Made by a program: the position numbers and the translations under genes. From a virus, in IMG/VR virus record IMGVR_UViG_3300024967_000002, positions 1-44,232 of that record: a stretch of DNA of 44,232 bases, one strand, 5' to 3'. The stretch's first letter is position 1; each line of letters begins with the position of its first letter. Shown here piece by piece: positions 31,395 to 39,281 of the stretch. Under the pieces are notes generated by a model. It made no database searches. It saw nothing but the letters and a program-made list of their open reading frames with translations, and had not been told where the DNA came from.

Positions 31395-31605
31395 AATTGA
31401 CTGGCAAAAAGTAACTTTAAGCATTAGAGCAAATTACAAAAATCTATCACAAACAGCCAAAGAGGTTGGGAGTGATTGGGCGCATTTAAATAGATTAGCA
31501 AGAGGCGAGACGAAAGAGCCAAAGTTTTCAGTTGGATTGAAGTTGTTAGACATTCATTTTGACTATTGCAAACAAAATCACAATAAAAACGGAGTTATGA
31601 AATGA
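31387..31605 (+). CDS. Small XRE-like HTH protein
   Basis: A 72-residue protein, ATG 31387 after GAGGTTGAAA. HTH-like segment NLSQTAKEVGSDWAHLNRLARGE. It overlaps the end of the P-like gene and the next gene start. A methyltransferase control protein or another phage regulator are both possible. It is AT-rich like the methyltransferase that follows, so both may have arrived together. Confidence 0.72.
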   Translation: MNEIDWQKVTLSIRANYKNLSQTAKEVGSDWAHLNRLARGETKEPKFSVGLKLLDIHFDYCKQNHNKNGVMK

Positions 31606-32711
31606 AACACAAATTTCCATATAAATGGACACTAAAAGACGCAAACTTTACAAAAGACAAAGGAAAAGTTTTTAGTTGCTTTGCATGTGGGGGGGGGTCA
31701 ACAATGGGGTATAAACTGGCTGGCTTTGATGTTATTGGGTGCAATGAGATTGACCCTAAAATGATTGAAGCCTACCGAGAAAATCATAAACCTAAATATT
31801 CATTTTTAGAGCCAATTCAAACATTCAAGTTGCGAGACGATTTGCCGGCTGAATTATACGACTTGGATATTTTAGACGGTTCGCCTCCATGCTCTAGTTT
31901 TTCAATGGCTGGCAATCGTGGAGACGATTGGGGAAAAGAGAAAAAGTTTAGAGAGGGGCAAGCTGAGCAAGTATTAGACACGCTATTTTTTGACTTTATC
32001 GACTTGGCTGAAAAGCTACAACCTAAAATAGTTGTAGCTGAAAATGTCAAGGGATTATTACTTGGTGACGCTAGAGCATACGTTAATCGAATAAACGAAG
32101 CTTTTGACAAAGCTGGCTATTATGTCCAGCATTTTCTATTTGATGCTTCAAAAATGGGAGTTCCGCAACGCCGAGAGCGCGTTTTTTTCTTGGCTATGCG
32201 CAAGGACTTAGCTGAGCCATTTTTAGAAAGCTTGGATATGTTTACAGTGGCACCGCGCATTAGATTAAATTTTAATGAGCCTGAGATTGCATGTAAAAAT
32301 ATACTAGACGAAAACGCAGAAAGAAAAGAGCTTGGAAATTCAGTTAAAAAAATATATGACCAAAGGCTTGATACTGAGTGGTGTTTAGGTGAAACGGCCG
32401 AGAGAGTTGGAAAGCGTAGCCATTTTAACTATATGGTTATAAATCCTGAGAGAGCTAGCTATACGGTAACAGGTGCAGGAAATTTAATACATAACAACGG
32501 ATATTTAACAGAGCAAGAGTTTTGTGAAATTGGGAGCTATCCTAAAGATTATAATTTTTTGAATAACAAGCCAGAGTATCTTATAGGCATGAGTGTCCCG
32601 CCAGTTATGACCGCTCAAATTGCCTCGCAAATATCAGAGCAATGGCTTGCAAAAATAAATGCGTCTATAAGCACGTCTAACGATATGCATTTATGCATGA
32701 AAGCGGCGTAA
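31602..32711 (+). CDS. DNA (cytosine-5) methyltransferase, solitary
   Basis: A 369-residue protein. Motif I FSCFACGGGSTMG (about 24-36), motif IV GSPPCSSFS with the catalytic Cys, motif VI VVAENVKG, motif VIII PQRRERVFFL and C-terminal motifs IX/X (GMSVPPVMTAQIASQ). No restriction endonuclease gene is beside it, which suggests self-protection against host restriction. Codons 30-32 are GGG GGG GGG, giving a 9-G run that is prone to slippage. It is AT-rich relative to the late genes. Confidence 0.92.
   Translation: MKHKFPYKWTLKDANFTKDKGKVFSCFACGGGSTMGYKLAGFDVIGCNEIDPKMIEAYRENHKPKYSFLEPIQTFKLRDDLPAELYDLDILDGSPPCSSFSMAGNRGDDWGKEKKFREGQAEQVLDTLFFDFIDLAEKLQPKIVVAENVKGLLLGDARAYVNRINEAFDKAGYYVQHFLFDASKMGVPQRRERVFFLAMRKDLAEPFLESLDMFTVAPRIRLNFNEPEIACKNILDENAERKELGNSVKKIYDQRLDTEWCLGETAERVGKRSHFNYMVINPERASYTVTGAGNLIHNNGYLTEQEFCEIGSYPKDYNFLNNKPEYLIGMSVPPVMTAQIASQISEQWLAKINASISTSNDMHLCMKAA
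31689..31697 (+). repeat. Poly-G(9) tract in methyltransferase motif I
   Basis: Nine consecutive G encode Gly30-Gly32 in motif I. Loss or gain of one G would shift the frame at the start of the protein and switch it off. Confidence 0.9.
32685..32698. promoter_or_regulatory. ATGCATTTATGCAT copy at the end of the methyltransferase gene
   Basis: A perfect 14/14 copy 15 bases before the next gene start, encoding part of the final residues (MHLCM). Confidence 0.65.
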
Positions 32712-32712
32712 A

Positions 32713-32946
32713 ATGCAAAGTAGAAAATCATCATTTATAGAAGCTTTGCTTAATACGATTATCGGTTATTTTGTTAGCTTTGCCGGCCAGCTTTTAATCT
32801 ACCCGGCATTTGGTGCGCATTTTACGATTATGGACAATGTTTATATTGGCCTTTTGTTCACAGTTTTATCGCTTGTTAGGAGTTATGTTTTACGTCGTTA
32901 CTTCAACGGCAGGCTTCACAAAATAGCGGTTGAGTTATCGGCGTGA
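32713..32946 (+). CDS. DUF7220-like membrane protein
   Basis: A 77-residue protein with two membrane segments (about 12-33 and 45-63). The pattern FIEALLNTIIGYFVSFAGQLLIYPAFG...NVYIGLLFTVLSLVRSYVLRRYF matches small phage membrane proteins of the DUF7220 type. Function unknown. It overlaps the next gene by 4 bases. Confidence 0.78.
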   Translation: MQSRKSSFIEALLNTIIGYFVSFAGQLLIYPAFGAHFTIMDNVYIGLLFTVLSLVRSYVLRRYFNGRLHKIAVELSA

Positions 32947-33140
32947 CATATAAGACGCCAGTTTTAACGGCCGACCAAATGGCTGAGTTTGTGGCCGCAA
33001 GCCCATACAAAGATTATCGAATTAAGTGCATTGCTTTATTTCGAGAGATACACGGCGACGAGTACGCTGACGCAGTAAAAAACAAAGTTTTAGTAATTTT
33101 TAACGGGAGAAATAAAAATGGAAAACGACAACGAGGTTAA
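32943..33140 (+). CDS. Small hypothetical phage protein
   Basis: A 65-residue protein starting with GTG in a 4-base overlap. LTADQMAEFVAASPYKDYRIKCIALFREIHGDEYADAVKN is a helical pattern like small phage proteins that carry a 'RRxYLxxVExxxGxxxADxL' motif. The last 23 bases overlap the next gene. Role unknown. Confidence 0.68.
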   Translation: MTYKTPVLTADQMAEFVAASPYKDYRIKCIALFREIHGDEYADAVKNKVLVIFNGRNKNGKRQRG

Positions 33141-33513
33141 TTGCAGTATTGCAACACTCAGATTTTTAGACAACAACAAGCACTTGTTTCGGCCTGGCTT
33201 TAGTGCCTGGGTAGCTCAGAATTGGGCGATATACTTGGCATTTGAGCAAGAGGCTTACAAGGTGATTAAAAAAGGCTTTACGCATTACAGCGCCAGGACA
33301 ATTGGCGAGTATTTGCGACATGAGACAAAGACCCGCGAGGACGGGGCGCAATACAAGCTCAACGACCATTTATGGCCGGACATGGCCAGGATCTTTGCAA
33401 TACGACACCCTGAGCATAATGCGCTTTTTGAGTTTCGCGGCTCAAGCCTTCGCTCAGTGCCTAAGCACGTCCAGGATTATACAAAAATGCATAACGAGGA
33501 GCTTGCGGCATGA
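33118..33513 (+). CDS. Conserved phage protein, early operon
   Basis: A 131-residue protein. The pattern FSAWVAQNWAIYLAFEQEAYKVIKKGFTHYSARTIGEYLRHE followed by WPDMARIFAIRHPEHNALFEFR is widespread in phage replication regions, often next to a Holliday-junction type nuclease. Site GGGAGAAATAAA before ATG 33118. No catalytic motif visible. Confidence 0.78.
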   Translation: MENDNEVNCSIATLRFLDNNKHLFRPGFSAWVAQNWAIYLAFEQEAYKVIKKGFTHYSARTIGEYLRHETKTREDGAQYKLNDHLWPDMARIFAIRHPEHNALFEFRGSSLRSVPKHVQDYTKMHNEELAA

Positions 33514-33866
33514 TAACAAACGCTAAAAAAGGCATGTATGCCCTTGGTAGATTAAAAGTTGGCCAAATGAATAAAACAGAGGCCGCCTATGAAATTTATT
33601 TGGAAAACCTAAAGCATAACGGTGAGGTTGCTTGGTACAAATTCGAGGGCATGAAGTTCCGCTTAGCCGATAACGCATTTTACACGCCCGACTTCGCGGT
33701 TATGTTGACGAGCGGAGATATGCAAATGCACGAAGTAAAAGGGTTTTGGCAAGATGATGCCCGCGTGAAAATAAAAGTGGCGGCGGACCTTTACCCATTC
33801 GACTTTATTGCAGTTAAGCCCAAGCCTAAAAAATCCGGCGGCGGTTGGGAAAGAGAGGAATTTTAA
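33510..33866 (+). CDS. DUF1064 nuclease-like protein
   Basis: A 118-residue protein with the DUF1064/PD-(D/E)xK pattern: KTEAAYEIYLENLKHNGEVAWYKFEGMKFRLADN, then YTPDFAVM with the Asp, and MHEVKGFW with Glu-x-Lys, followed by ARVKIKVAADLYP. This suggests a junction-resolving or debranching nuclease acting on replication intermediates. It overlaps the previous gene by 4 bases. Confidence 0.82.
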   Translation: MITNAKKGMYALGRLKVGQMNKTEAAYEIYLENLKHNGEVAWYKFEGMKFRLADNAFYTPDFAVMLTSGDMQMHEVKGFWQDDARVKIKVAADLYPFDFIAVKPKPKKSGGGWEREEF

Positions 33867-34079
33867 ATGGCCGCGCTACCCTCTCAATTTTACAAAGACC
33901 CAAGCGAGCTAGTTGACGCAATACGACGTAACGAGTGCGACGGTTGCGCTAGCGAGTTGGTTGTTAGTTTCAATTATGAAAAGACCCGCTCATGCGAGCG
34001 CGGCAGTAAACACAGCGACAACGGTGGGACACGTTGCAACTTTTACAAAAAAACGGAGGCAAAAAATGGCATTAAGTAA
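33867..34079 (+). CDS. Small Cys-rich phage protein
   Basis: A 70-residue protein with CDGC near residue 25, then RSCERGSKHSD and RCNFYK, giving four Cys and a His that could hold zinc. The N terminus is an acidic helix. It starts at the base after the DUF1064 stop. Function unknown. Confidence 0.72.
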   Translation: MAALPSQFYKDPSELVDAIRRNECDGCASELVVSFNYEKTRSCERGSKHSDNGGTRCNFYKKTEAKNGIK

Positions 34080-34200
34080 TTGGCAGGTTTTCGGTTTAGG
34101 TTTTTTCATTGGAGTTAATTTTGGCATTGTTATCCTAGCGATATTTATTGCCAATAAAAAGCTCGACGATGAAATTGACGAGGTGCTTGGCCGTGAATAA
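34066..34200 (+). CDS. Small single-span membrane protein, 44 residues
   Basis: ATG 34066 follows ACGGAGGCAAAAA. One membrane segment (about residues 8-28, VFGLGFFIGVNFGIVILAIFI) and a short acidic tail. It overlaps the preceding gene by 14 bases and the next gene by 8 bases, in other frames. Confidence 0.72.
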   Translation: MALSNWQVFGLGFFIGVNFGIVILAIFIANKKLDDEIDEVLGRE

Positions 34201-34801
34201 TCCAATATTTCAAAATACAAGCCAAGCGATACATTTCAGCTTTTTAATCGAAGCTTACGAGCCAGGGTCGGAGAGTGCAACCGGCAAAATGATGCGGAGG
34301 CACATGGAGGAAATGGGGTTGGCCACAGGAGAGCGCGAGGAAAGTACGATTGACTTTGGCGGACTTACGGCCCTGGAAATACGCGGACAAGCCGCAATGA
34401 TACGCTCAGCCGTTAACAGCCATTTAAACCAGGTCGAAGCCTGGGCAATTAAGGCCAAATTTGGCACCACTAAGACCGTCGAGAAACTTGGCACCCCCAA
34501 GGCTTATGTGTTTAGTGCTGAGAGAATTGACGCAATGCGCAACATATCCAGGCATATCGCTCCGGTATTTATGCACCACTCAGTTAGCGAAAAATCCGTT
34601 TTGTGGCTAGTGGCCAAGGCATGCGGAGAGATTGAAGCCGTGAGGCCCACGTTTCGAGATATTGAGGAGCTTGGACATGGTAGCAAAAGCACACTTTGCC
34701 GCGTATATCCTCAGCTTAAGAAAATGCTCAAAAGTTTGGAAAATCGCGCAATCGACCAATTAACGCCGTTATTCATACGCGAGGGCATTGTGCCAGGCTA
34801 A
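34193..34801 (+). CDS. Putative late-gene regulator
   Basis: A 202-residue protein; GTG 34193 is preferred since homologous-looking sequence starts there (NNPIFQNTSQAIHFSFLIEA). The middle has STIDFGGLTALEIRGQAAMIRSAV. The C-terminal 70 residues have an HTH/sigma-4-like layout (SVLWLVAKACGEI...TFRDIEELGHGSKSTLCRVYPQLKKMLKSLENRA). Related-looking proteins end the early operon before terminase genes. It may act as an antiterminator or activator of the late promoter. Confidence 0.7.
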   Translation: MNNPIFQNTSQAIHFSFLIEAYEPGSESATGKMMRRHMEEMGLATGEREESTIDFGGLTALEIRGQAAMIRSAVNSHLNQVEAWAIKAKFGTTKTVEKLGTPKAYVFSAERIDAMRNISRHIAPVFMHHSVSEKSVLWLVAKACGEIEAVRPTFRDIEELGHGSKSTLCRVYPQLKKMLKSLENRAIDQLTPLFIREGIVPG

Positions 34802-34806
34802 AGAAT

Positions 34807-34820
34807 ATGCATTTATGTTT
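34807..34820. promoter_or_regulatory. Operator-like element upstream of late promoter (site 1)
   Basis: ATGCATTTATGTTT, 12 of 14 matches, 20 bases before the second site. Confidence 0.6.
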
Positions 34821-34826
34821 TAAAAT

Positions 34827-34840
34827 ATTCATAAATGTAT
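34827..34840. promoter_or_regulatory. Operator-like element at late promoter -35 (site 2)
   Basis: ATTCATAAATGTAT, 12 of 14 matches; its last base is the first base of the -35 TTGACA. Confidence 0.62.
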
Positions 34841-34869
34841 TGACATGCCTGGGACAGAAAGAGTAAATT
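34840..34869 (+). promoter_or_regulatory. Late promoter
   Basis: -35 TTGACA (34840-34845), 18-base spacer, -10 TAAATT (34864-34869). It precedes a 235-base leader and the terminase genes. Two operator-like elements lie immediately upstream. Confidence 0.75.
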
Positions 34870-34898
34870 ATTTCTATTCTAGCGAAAATTGTCACTTA

Positions 34899-34925
34899 AG
34901 CCAGCCTTAACCGGTTGGCTTTTTG
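34899..34925 (+). terminator. Terminator 1 in late leader
   Basis: AGCCAGCC, loop TTAACC, GGTTGGCT followed by TTTTT (one G-T pair). It lies about 30 bases after the late promoter -10. Confidence 0.72.
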
Positions 34926-34943
34926 CATTTTAGCTTAACCGGT

Positions 34944-35021
34944 TTTGTGGCCGCACGGTTTCCATGCCGCCTCCCTCGTTTTCTTTCTCGCTCCTAAGGC
35001 CTTAAGAAAAGCGGCCACAAA
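34944..35021. repeat. 11-bp inverted repeat in late leader
   Basis: TTTGTGGCCGC (34944-34954) is perfectly complementary to GCGGCCACAAA (35011-35021). The 56-base loop is pyrimidine-rich and includes the palindrome TAAGGCCTTA (34995-35004). Not coding. It is a candidate antitermination structure, packaging site or small RNA. Confidence 0.7.
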
Positions 35022-35061
35022 TTCAGCATATTGCTAGTTTGACATGACTGGCAATCTCCTC

Positions 35062-35089
35062 CCCAGGGCTTCGGTCCTGGGTTTTTTTT
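35062..35089 (+). terminator. Terminator 2 in late leader, before terS
   Basis: CCCAGG-gcTTCGgt-CCTGGG followed by eight T, only 14 bases before the terS ATG. A strong terminator here must be read through for late expression. Confidence 0.87.
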
Positions 35090-35103
35090 ACAAGGATTTA
35101 ATT

Positions 35104-35622
35104 ATGACGACCGTAAAAAAGCCGTCAAAAGACGGAAAGAAAAAATTAACACCAAAGCAAGCCGTTTTTGTAAAAGAATATTTAATTGACTTAAATGCTA
35201 CGCAAGCCGCTATCCGTGCGGGTTACAGTGAAAAGACCGCTAAAGAGATTGCGGCGGAAAACTTAACAAAACCTAACATTTCAGAAGCGATACAAGCGGG
35301 CATGGCTGAGCGCTCCAAGCGCACTGAGATAACTGCGGATTATGTGCTTACGACGATTGTCGAGACGATAGAGCGTTGCAAGCAAGAGATTGAGCCGGTG
35401 TATGCCGGACGTGGTGAGGACCGAGAATTTACCGGAGAATTTACATTTGACAGTGGCGCCGTGCTTAAGGGTTGCGAGCTACTTGGCAAACATTTAAAAC
35501 TATTCACGGACAAGGTTGAGCATGCTGGCGCTAATGGCGGGCCTATTCAGTCAGTGACAGCACTAACAAACGACCCAATTGAGGCCGCCAAGGTTTATCA
35601 AAAGCTTATGGGCGGCAAATAA
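35104..35622 (+). CDS. terS: Terminase small subunit
   Basis: A 172-residue protein. ATG 35104 follows AAGGATTTAATT. Terminase_2 pattern: [33 protein letters not shown] with an HTH, then a helical oligomerisation region and a C terminus with [15 protein letters not shown]. It recognises phage DNA for packaging and works with the large subunit. Confidence 0.93.
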   Translation: MTTVKKPSKDGKKKLTPKQAVFVKEYLIDLNATQAAIRAGYSEKTAKEIAAENLTKPNISEAIQAGMAERSKRTEITADYVLTTIVETIERCKQEIEPVYAGRGEDREFTGEFTFDSGAVLKGCELLGKHLKLFTDKVEHAGANGGPIQSVTALTNDPIEAAKVYQKLMGGK

Positions 35623-35626
35623 AACA

Positions 35627-37216
35627 ATGCCAATTCCTTTCGAGTTCGATTTTAGAAAGCCGGATTATGTCCAGGTTTTTAATTGGCGGATTGAGAGATT
35701 GCAAGAGATACGACGCAACCCGGATTTAATGCCGCTATTGCGCACGTATTACCGAGCAAACCCGGCCCAATTTATTATTGACTGGGGCATGACATTCGAC
35801 CCGCGCAACGTTGAGCGCCAGTTGCCGGCAAGCGTTCCTTTTCTGCTATTTCCTAAACAGGAGGAGTGGATTATTTGGTTTATGGAGCGCTGGCAAAACC
35901 AGGAGCCAGGCATTACAGAAAAGACCCGCGACATGGGCATGAGTTGGCTGACGGTTGCACTAGCGGCGACGGTTTGCTTATTCAACGAAGGCGTTGCGGT
36001 TGGCTTCGGCTCTCGCAAAGAGGAGTACGTTGACAAAATTGGCTCCCCAAAGTCTTTGTTTTGGAAAGCCCGCATGTTCGTCGATATGCTCCCGCCGGAA
36101 TTTAAAGGCGGTTGGAATTTAGACAAACACGCACCTCACATGCGCATTGTTTTCCCTGGCACAAACTCAGTGATAACAGGCGAAAGCGGTGACGGTATTG
36201 GCCGCGGTGATAGAGCCAGTTTTTACATTGTGGACGAGAGCGCGTTTTTAGAGCGGCCTCAGTTAGTTGACGCCTCGCTTTCAGCAACAACCAATTGCCG
36301 CCAGGACATTAGTACACCAAACGGCATGGGCAACCCATTTGCTCAAAAGCGACACGGTGGCCGCGTTAAAGTGTTTACGTTTCACTGGCGCGACGACCCG
36401 CGCAAAGATGATGCCTGGTATGCAAAGCAAGTGTTTGAGCTTGACCCGGTAACGGTAGCGCAAGAGATTGACATTAACTATTCAGCCTCAGTTGAGGGCG
36501 TGTTAATTCCGTCCGCCTGGGTGCAATCTGCTATTGGTGCGCACCTTAAGCTTGGTATTGAGCCAACAGGTAAACGACGCGGCGCGCTAGACGTGGCCGA
36601 CGAAGGCGTTGACAAAAACGCATTTGCTGGACGACATGGCATATTGCTCAATTACCTCCAATCATGGAGCGGAAAAGGCGGCGACATTTATGACACCGTT
36701 GTTAAAACGTTCACCATTTGCGACGAGCATGGTTATACAACGTTTGATTATGACGCTGACGGCCTTGGCGCTGGAGTTCGTGGTGACGCGAGGGTGATTA
36801 GTGAAGCGCGCAAAGATGCTGGCTTAAACCTCGTTTATGACGCTCCATTTCGCGGCTCCGGTGCGGTACACGACCCGGACGGCCAAATGGTGAAAGAGCG
36901 CACGAATAAGGACTATTTTGCCAACGCGAAAGCACAGGCATGGTGGGCGCTTCGCATGCGTTTCCAAGCAACACACCGGGCAATTGCCGAAGGCATGGAC
37001 ATTGACCCGGACACAATTATTTCAATCGACCCAGGTTTGCCGGAGTTGTCGTTGCTGACAATGGAATTGTCACAGCCAACTTACACAATCAACCAGGTCG
37101 GCAAAATCGTAATTGACAAAGCTCCCGACGGTACTAAGTCGCCAAACTTGGCCGACGCCGTGATGATTTGCTATCAACCTGCAAGCGGTTCGCTAGACAT
37201 TTGGGAGAATTTATAA
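35627..37216 (+). CDS. terL: Terminase large subunit
   Basis: A 529-residue protein starting ATG 35627, 4 bases after the terS stop. ATPase region with the Walker A-like [13 protein letters not shown] (about 95-110) and Walker [12 protein letters not shown] (about 200). The nuclease half has [28 protein letters not shown] and the C-terminal [11 protein letters not shown] with catalytic-type Asp residues. It drives headful or site-specific packaging. Confidence 0.93.
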   Translation: MPIPFEFDFRKPDYVQVFNWRIERLQEIRRNPDLMPLLRTYYRANPAQFIIDWGMTFDPRNVERQLPASVPFLLFPKQEEWIIWFMERWQNQEPGITEKTRDMGMSWLTVALAATVCLFNEGVAVGFGSRKEEYVDKIGSPKSLFWKARMFVDMLPPEFKGGWNLDKHAPHMRIVFPGTNSVITGESGDGIGRGDRASFYIVDESAFLERPQLVDASLSATTNCRQDISTPNGMGNPFAQKRHGGRVKVFTFHWRDDPRKDDAWYAKQVFELDPVTVAQEIDINYSASVEGVLIPSAWVQSAIGAHLKLGIEPTGKRRGALDVADEGVDKNAFAGRHGILLNYLQSWSGKGGDIYDTVVKTFTICDEHGYTTFDYDADGLGAGVRGDARVISEARKDAGLNLVYDAPFRGSGAVHDPDGQMVKERTNKDYFANAKAQAWWALRMRFQATHRAIAEGMDIDPDTIISIDPGLPELSLLTMELSQPTYTINQVGKIVIDKAPDGTKSPNLADAVMICYQPASGSLDIWENL

Positions 37217-37227
37217 AAGGTTAGCAA

Positions 37228-37668
37228 ATGAGTAAATCCATGTATCGACGCTTAGTTGGTGACGCTGAGCTTTTACTTGAGCATGACCAAAAGCGTAAGT
37301 TCCACCCTATTGGTTGCGACACTGTTAAAAGCGTTTTCGACCATGAATATGGGCATCAACTTGACCATTTGCTTGGCTTAAGAACAAACCCGGACGTTGT
37401 AGCCTTAAGGGCTGAGTTGCAGAAAAAAGACAACGAGCAACATGCGGCCTGGCGTAAGGAGGGCTTGACCGAGCTTGAGGCCCGAAACAATATGAGGAAC
37501 TACGGTAGCGCGGTAACAAACGAGCTTAGCCGGTATGCTGAGGAAAATATGGCTGATTTTATTGCCGAAGCCTGGGCGGAAGCAAACAACAACCCGGACC
37601 CGCGGCCAACCGCTAAGCGCCTGGCTGAAATTGTAAGGGCAGAATATGCAAAAAAATATCCTAAATGA
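37228..37668 (+). CDS. Zincin-like metallopeptidase protein
   Basis: A 146-residue protein with DHEYGHQLDHLLGL, a full HExxH zinc motif (His39, Glu40, His43), and a downstream acidic helix ADFIAEAWAEA (Glu114, Glu118) that could give the third zinc ligand as in gluzincins. Similar domains are usually fused to MuF or ADP-ribosyltransferase head proteins in other phages; here it stands alone between terL and portal. It might be a head-packaged effector or assembly protease. Activity is inferred. Confidence 0.75.
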   Translation: MSKSMYRRLVGDAELLLEHDQKRKFHPIGCDTVKSVFDHEYGHQLDHLLGLRTNPDVVALRAELQKKDNEQHAAWRKEGLTELEARNNMRNYGSAVTNELSRYAEENMADFIAEAWAEANNNPDPRPTAKRLAEIVRAEYAKKYPK

Positions 37669-37822
37669 TGATGACATGCCGCCTCCTCCGCCGGACGAGA
37701 CGATAATTAATGACATTTACGCCCCAGGCGAGCGCAATCAATTGCTAGCTGACGCCTGGAAAGAGACGCACAACTTGCGCGTAATTCTACAAAACAAACA
37801 GCACGAAAAAAGCGGCAAATAA
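37646..37822 (+). CDS. Small proline-rich protein, 58 residues
   Basis: Begins MQKNILNDDDMPPPPPDETI and ends NKQHEKSGK. Start ATG 37646 follows TAAGGGCAGAAT inside the end of the zincin gene (23-base overlap in another frame). The second half is helical. It fills the gap before the portal gene with a good ribosome site. No family recognised. Confidence 0.68.
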   Translation: MQKNILNDDDMPPPPPDETIINDIYAPGERNQLLADAWKETHNLRVILQNKQHEKSGK

Positions 37823-37832
37823 GGACTTTTAA

Positions 37833-39281
37833 ATGAGTAAGCAACCCACTAGCGAAAGCAAGAGCATAACGGCCAAAGTTGCCGATAGCTTTCAAAACTT
37901 GCTCAGCCGGGTTGGTATTGGTGCAAACAACCAAAGCGCCGGCGGCGAGTATGGCTTCACGCCAGTAACGCGCAACCGCTTGCAAATGGAATTTGCTTAT
38001 CGCTCTAGCTGGATAGCTGGCAAGTGCGTTGATGCCTTTGCCGACGATATGACGCGCGAAGGCATAACGGTGCAATGTGATATTGAGCCGGACAAGCTTG
38101 AGGAGTTGGAGCGCCAGGCTGGACGTTTCAAGATATGGGACGCAGTTAACGACGCAATCAAATGGTCGCGTTTATACGGTGGCTCAATTGGCGTGTTACT
38201 TATCGACGGCCAAAACGTCAGCACCCCATTGCGCAAAGAAACAATCCAAAAGGACCAATTCAAGGGCTTGTTAATCCTGGACCGCTGGACGGTGCAACCT
38301 TCACTTGGCGACCTAGTGACTGAGCTTGGCCCAAATATTGGCATGCCGAAATATTATGAAGTGGTTGCCGACGCTAAAGCGCTAGTCAATCAGAAAATCC
38401 ACTATTCGCGCGTTATTCGATTGGACGGCGTTGAGTTGCCGTATTTCCAAAAGATTGCCGAGAATGGTTGGGGCCAAAGCGTCCTTGAGCGCTTATGGGA
38501 CAGAATGATTGCTTTTGATAGCACGACCCAGGGCGCGGCTCAATTAGTCTATAAGGCTCACTTGCGCACGTACAAAGTTAAGGGTTTACGCTCAATCATT
38601 GCAAGCGGTGGCAAAGCTTTTGACGGCCTGGTTGCCCAGGTTGACGCAATCCGTCGCTTTCAAAGCAATGAAGGCTTAACCCTCATGGATAGTGAGGACG
38701 AGTTTGAAGCGCATCAATATAGCTTTGGCGGATTAAGTGACTTGTTGTTGCAGTTTGGCGAGCAATTAAGCGGTGCCATTGATATTCCATTGGTGCGGCT
38801 ATTTGGCCAAAGCCCGGCGGGTTTGAGTAGCACCGGCGAAAGCGACATTCGCAACTATTACGACAGTATTAAACAGCAACAAGAGCGCAAGCTTAGGTCG
38901 CCAATTGAAACGATTTATAACGTTTTGTATCGCTCGACATTTGGCGAGGCGCCGCCGGACAATATGACGATTAAGTTTAAGCCATTATGGCAACTTGACG
39001 ACACTGAAAAGGCGACGATTGCCACGACGATAACGGACGCGGTGACGAAGGCAAGCGATAGCGGTTTAATCGACCGCCATACAGCACTCAAAGAGCTTAA
39101 GCAATCCAGTGAAATAACTGGAATATTCAGCAACATAACGGACGACGATATTGACGAGGCTGAGGACGAGCCGCCGCCAAACCTATCCGAAACGGAGCCG
39201 AATAATGAAACAACGCAACCCAATGCAAACGAAGCGAGCGGAGCGGATTTACAGCAAGCAACTCGCGCGCCTGGCCAATAA
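37833..39281 (+). CDS. Portal protein (DUF1073)
   Basis: A 482-residue protein of the DUF1073 portal type: AYRSSWIAGKCVDAFADDMTREGI near the N terminus, then AINDAIKWSRLYGGSIGVLLIDGQ-like block, and IPLVRLFGQSPAGLSSTGESDIRNYYDSI. It forms the dodecameric portal through which DNA is packaged. The C-terminal 30 residues are polar and acidic. It overlaps the MuF gene start by 77 bases. Confidence 0.92.
   Translation: MSKQPTSESKSITAKVADSFQNLLSRVGIGANNQSAGGEYGFTPVTRNRLQMEFAYRSSWIAGKCVDAFADDMTREGITVQCDIEPDKLEELERQAGRFKIWDAVNDAIKWSRLYGGSIGVLLIDGQNVSTPLRKETIQKDQFKGLLILDRWTVQPSLGDLVTELGPNIGMPKYYEVVADAKALVNQKIHYSRVIRLDGVELPYFQKIAENGWGQSVLERLWDRMIAFDSTTQGAAQLVYKAHLRTYKVKGLRSIIASGGKAFDGLVAQVDAIRRFQSNEGLTLMDSEDEFEAHQYSFGGLSDLLLQFGEQLSGAIDIPLVRLFGQSPAGLSSTGESDIRNYYDSIKQQQERKLRSPIETIYNVLYRSTFGEAPPDNMTIKFKPLWQLDDTEKATIATTITDAVTKASDSGLIDRHTALKELKQSSEITGIFSNITDDDIDEAEDEPPPNLSETEPNNETTQPNANEASGADLQQATRAPGQ

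Noticed and set aside
34931-34966. Minus-strand 11-residue peptide frame (METVRPQNRLS) with GGGAGG site in the late leader
   Set aside because: Too short and lies within the inverted-repeat region; could be chance.
35038-35043. Second TTGACA as another late promoter
   Set aside because: No acceptable -10 at 16-18 bases; the region there is the second terminator stem.
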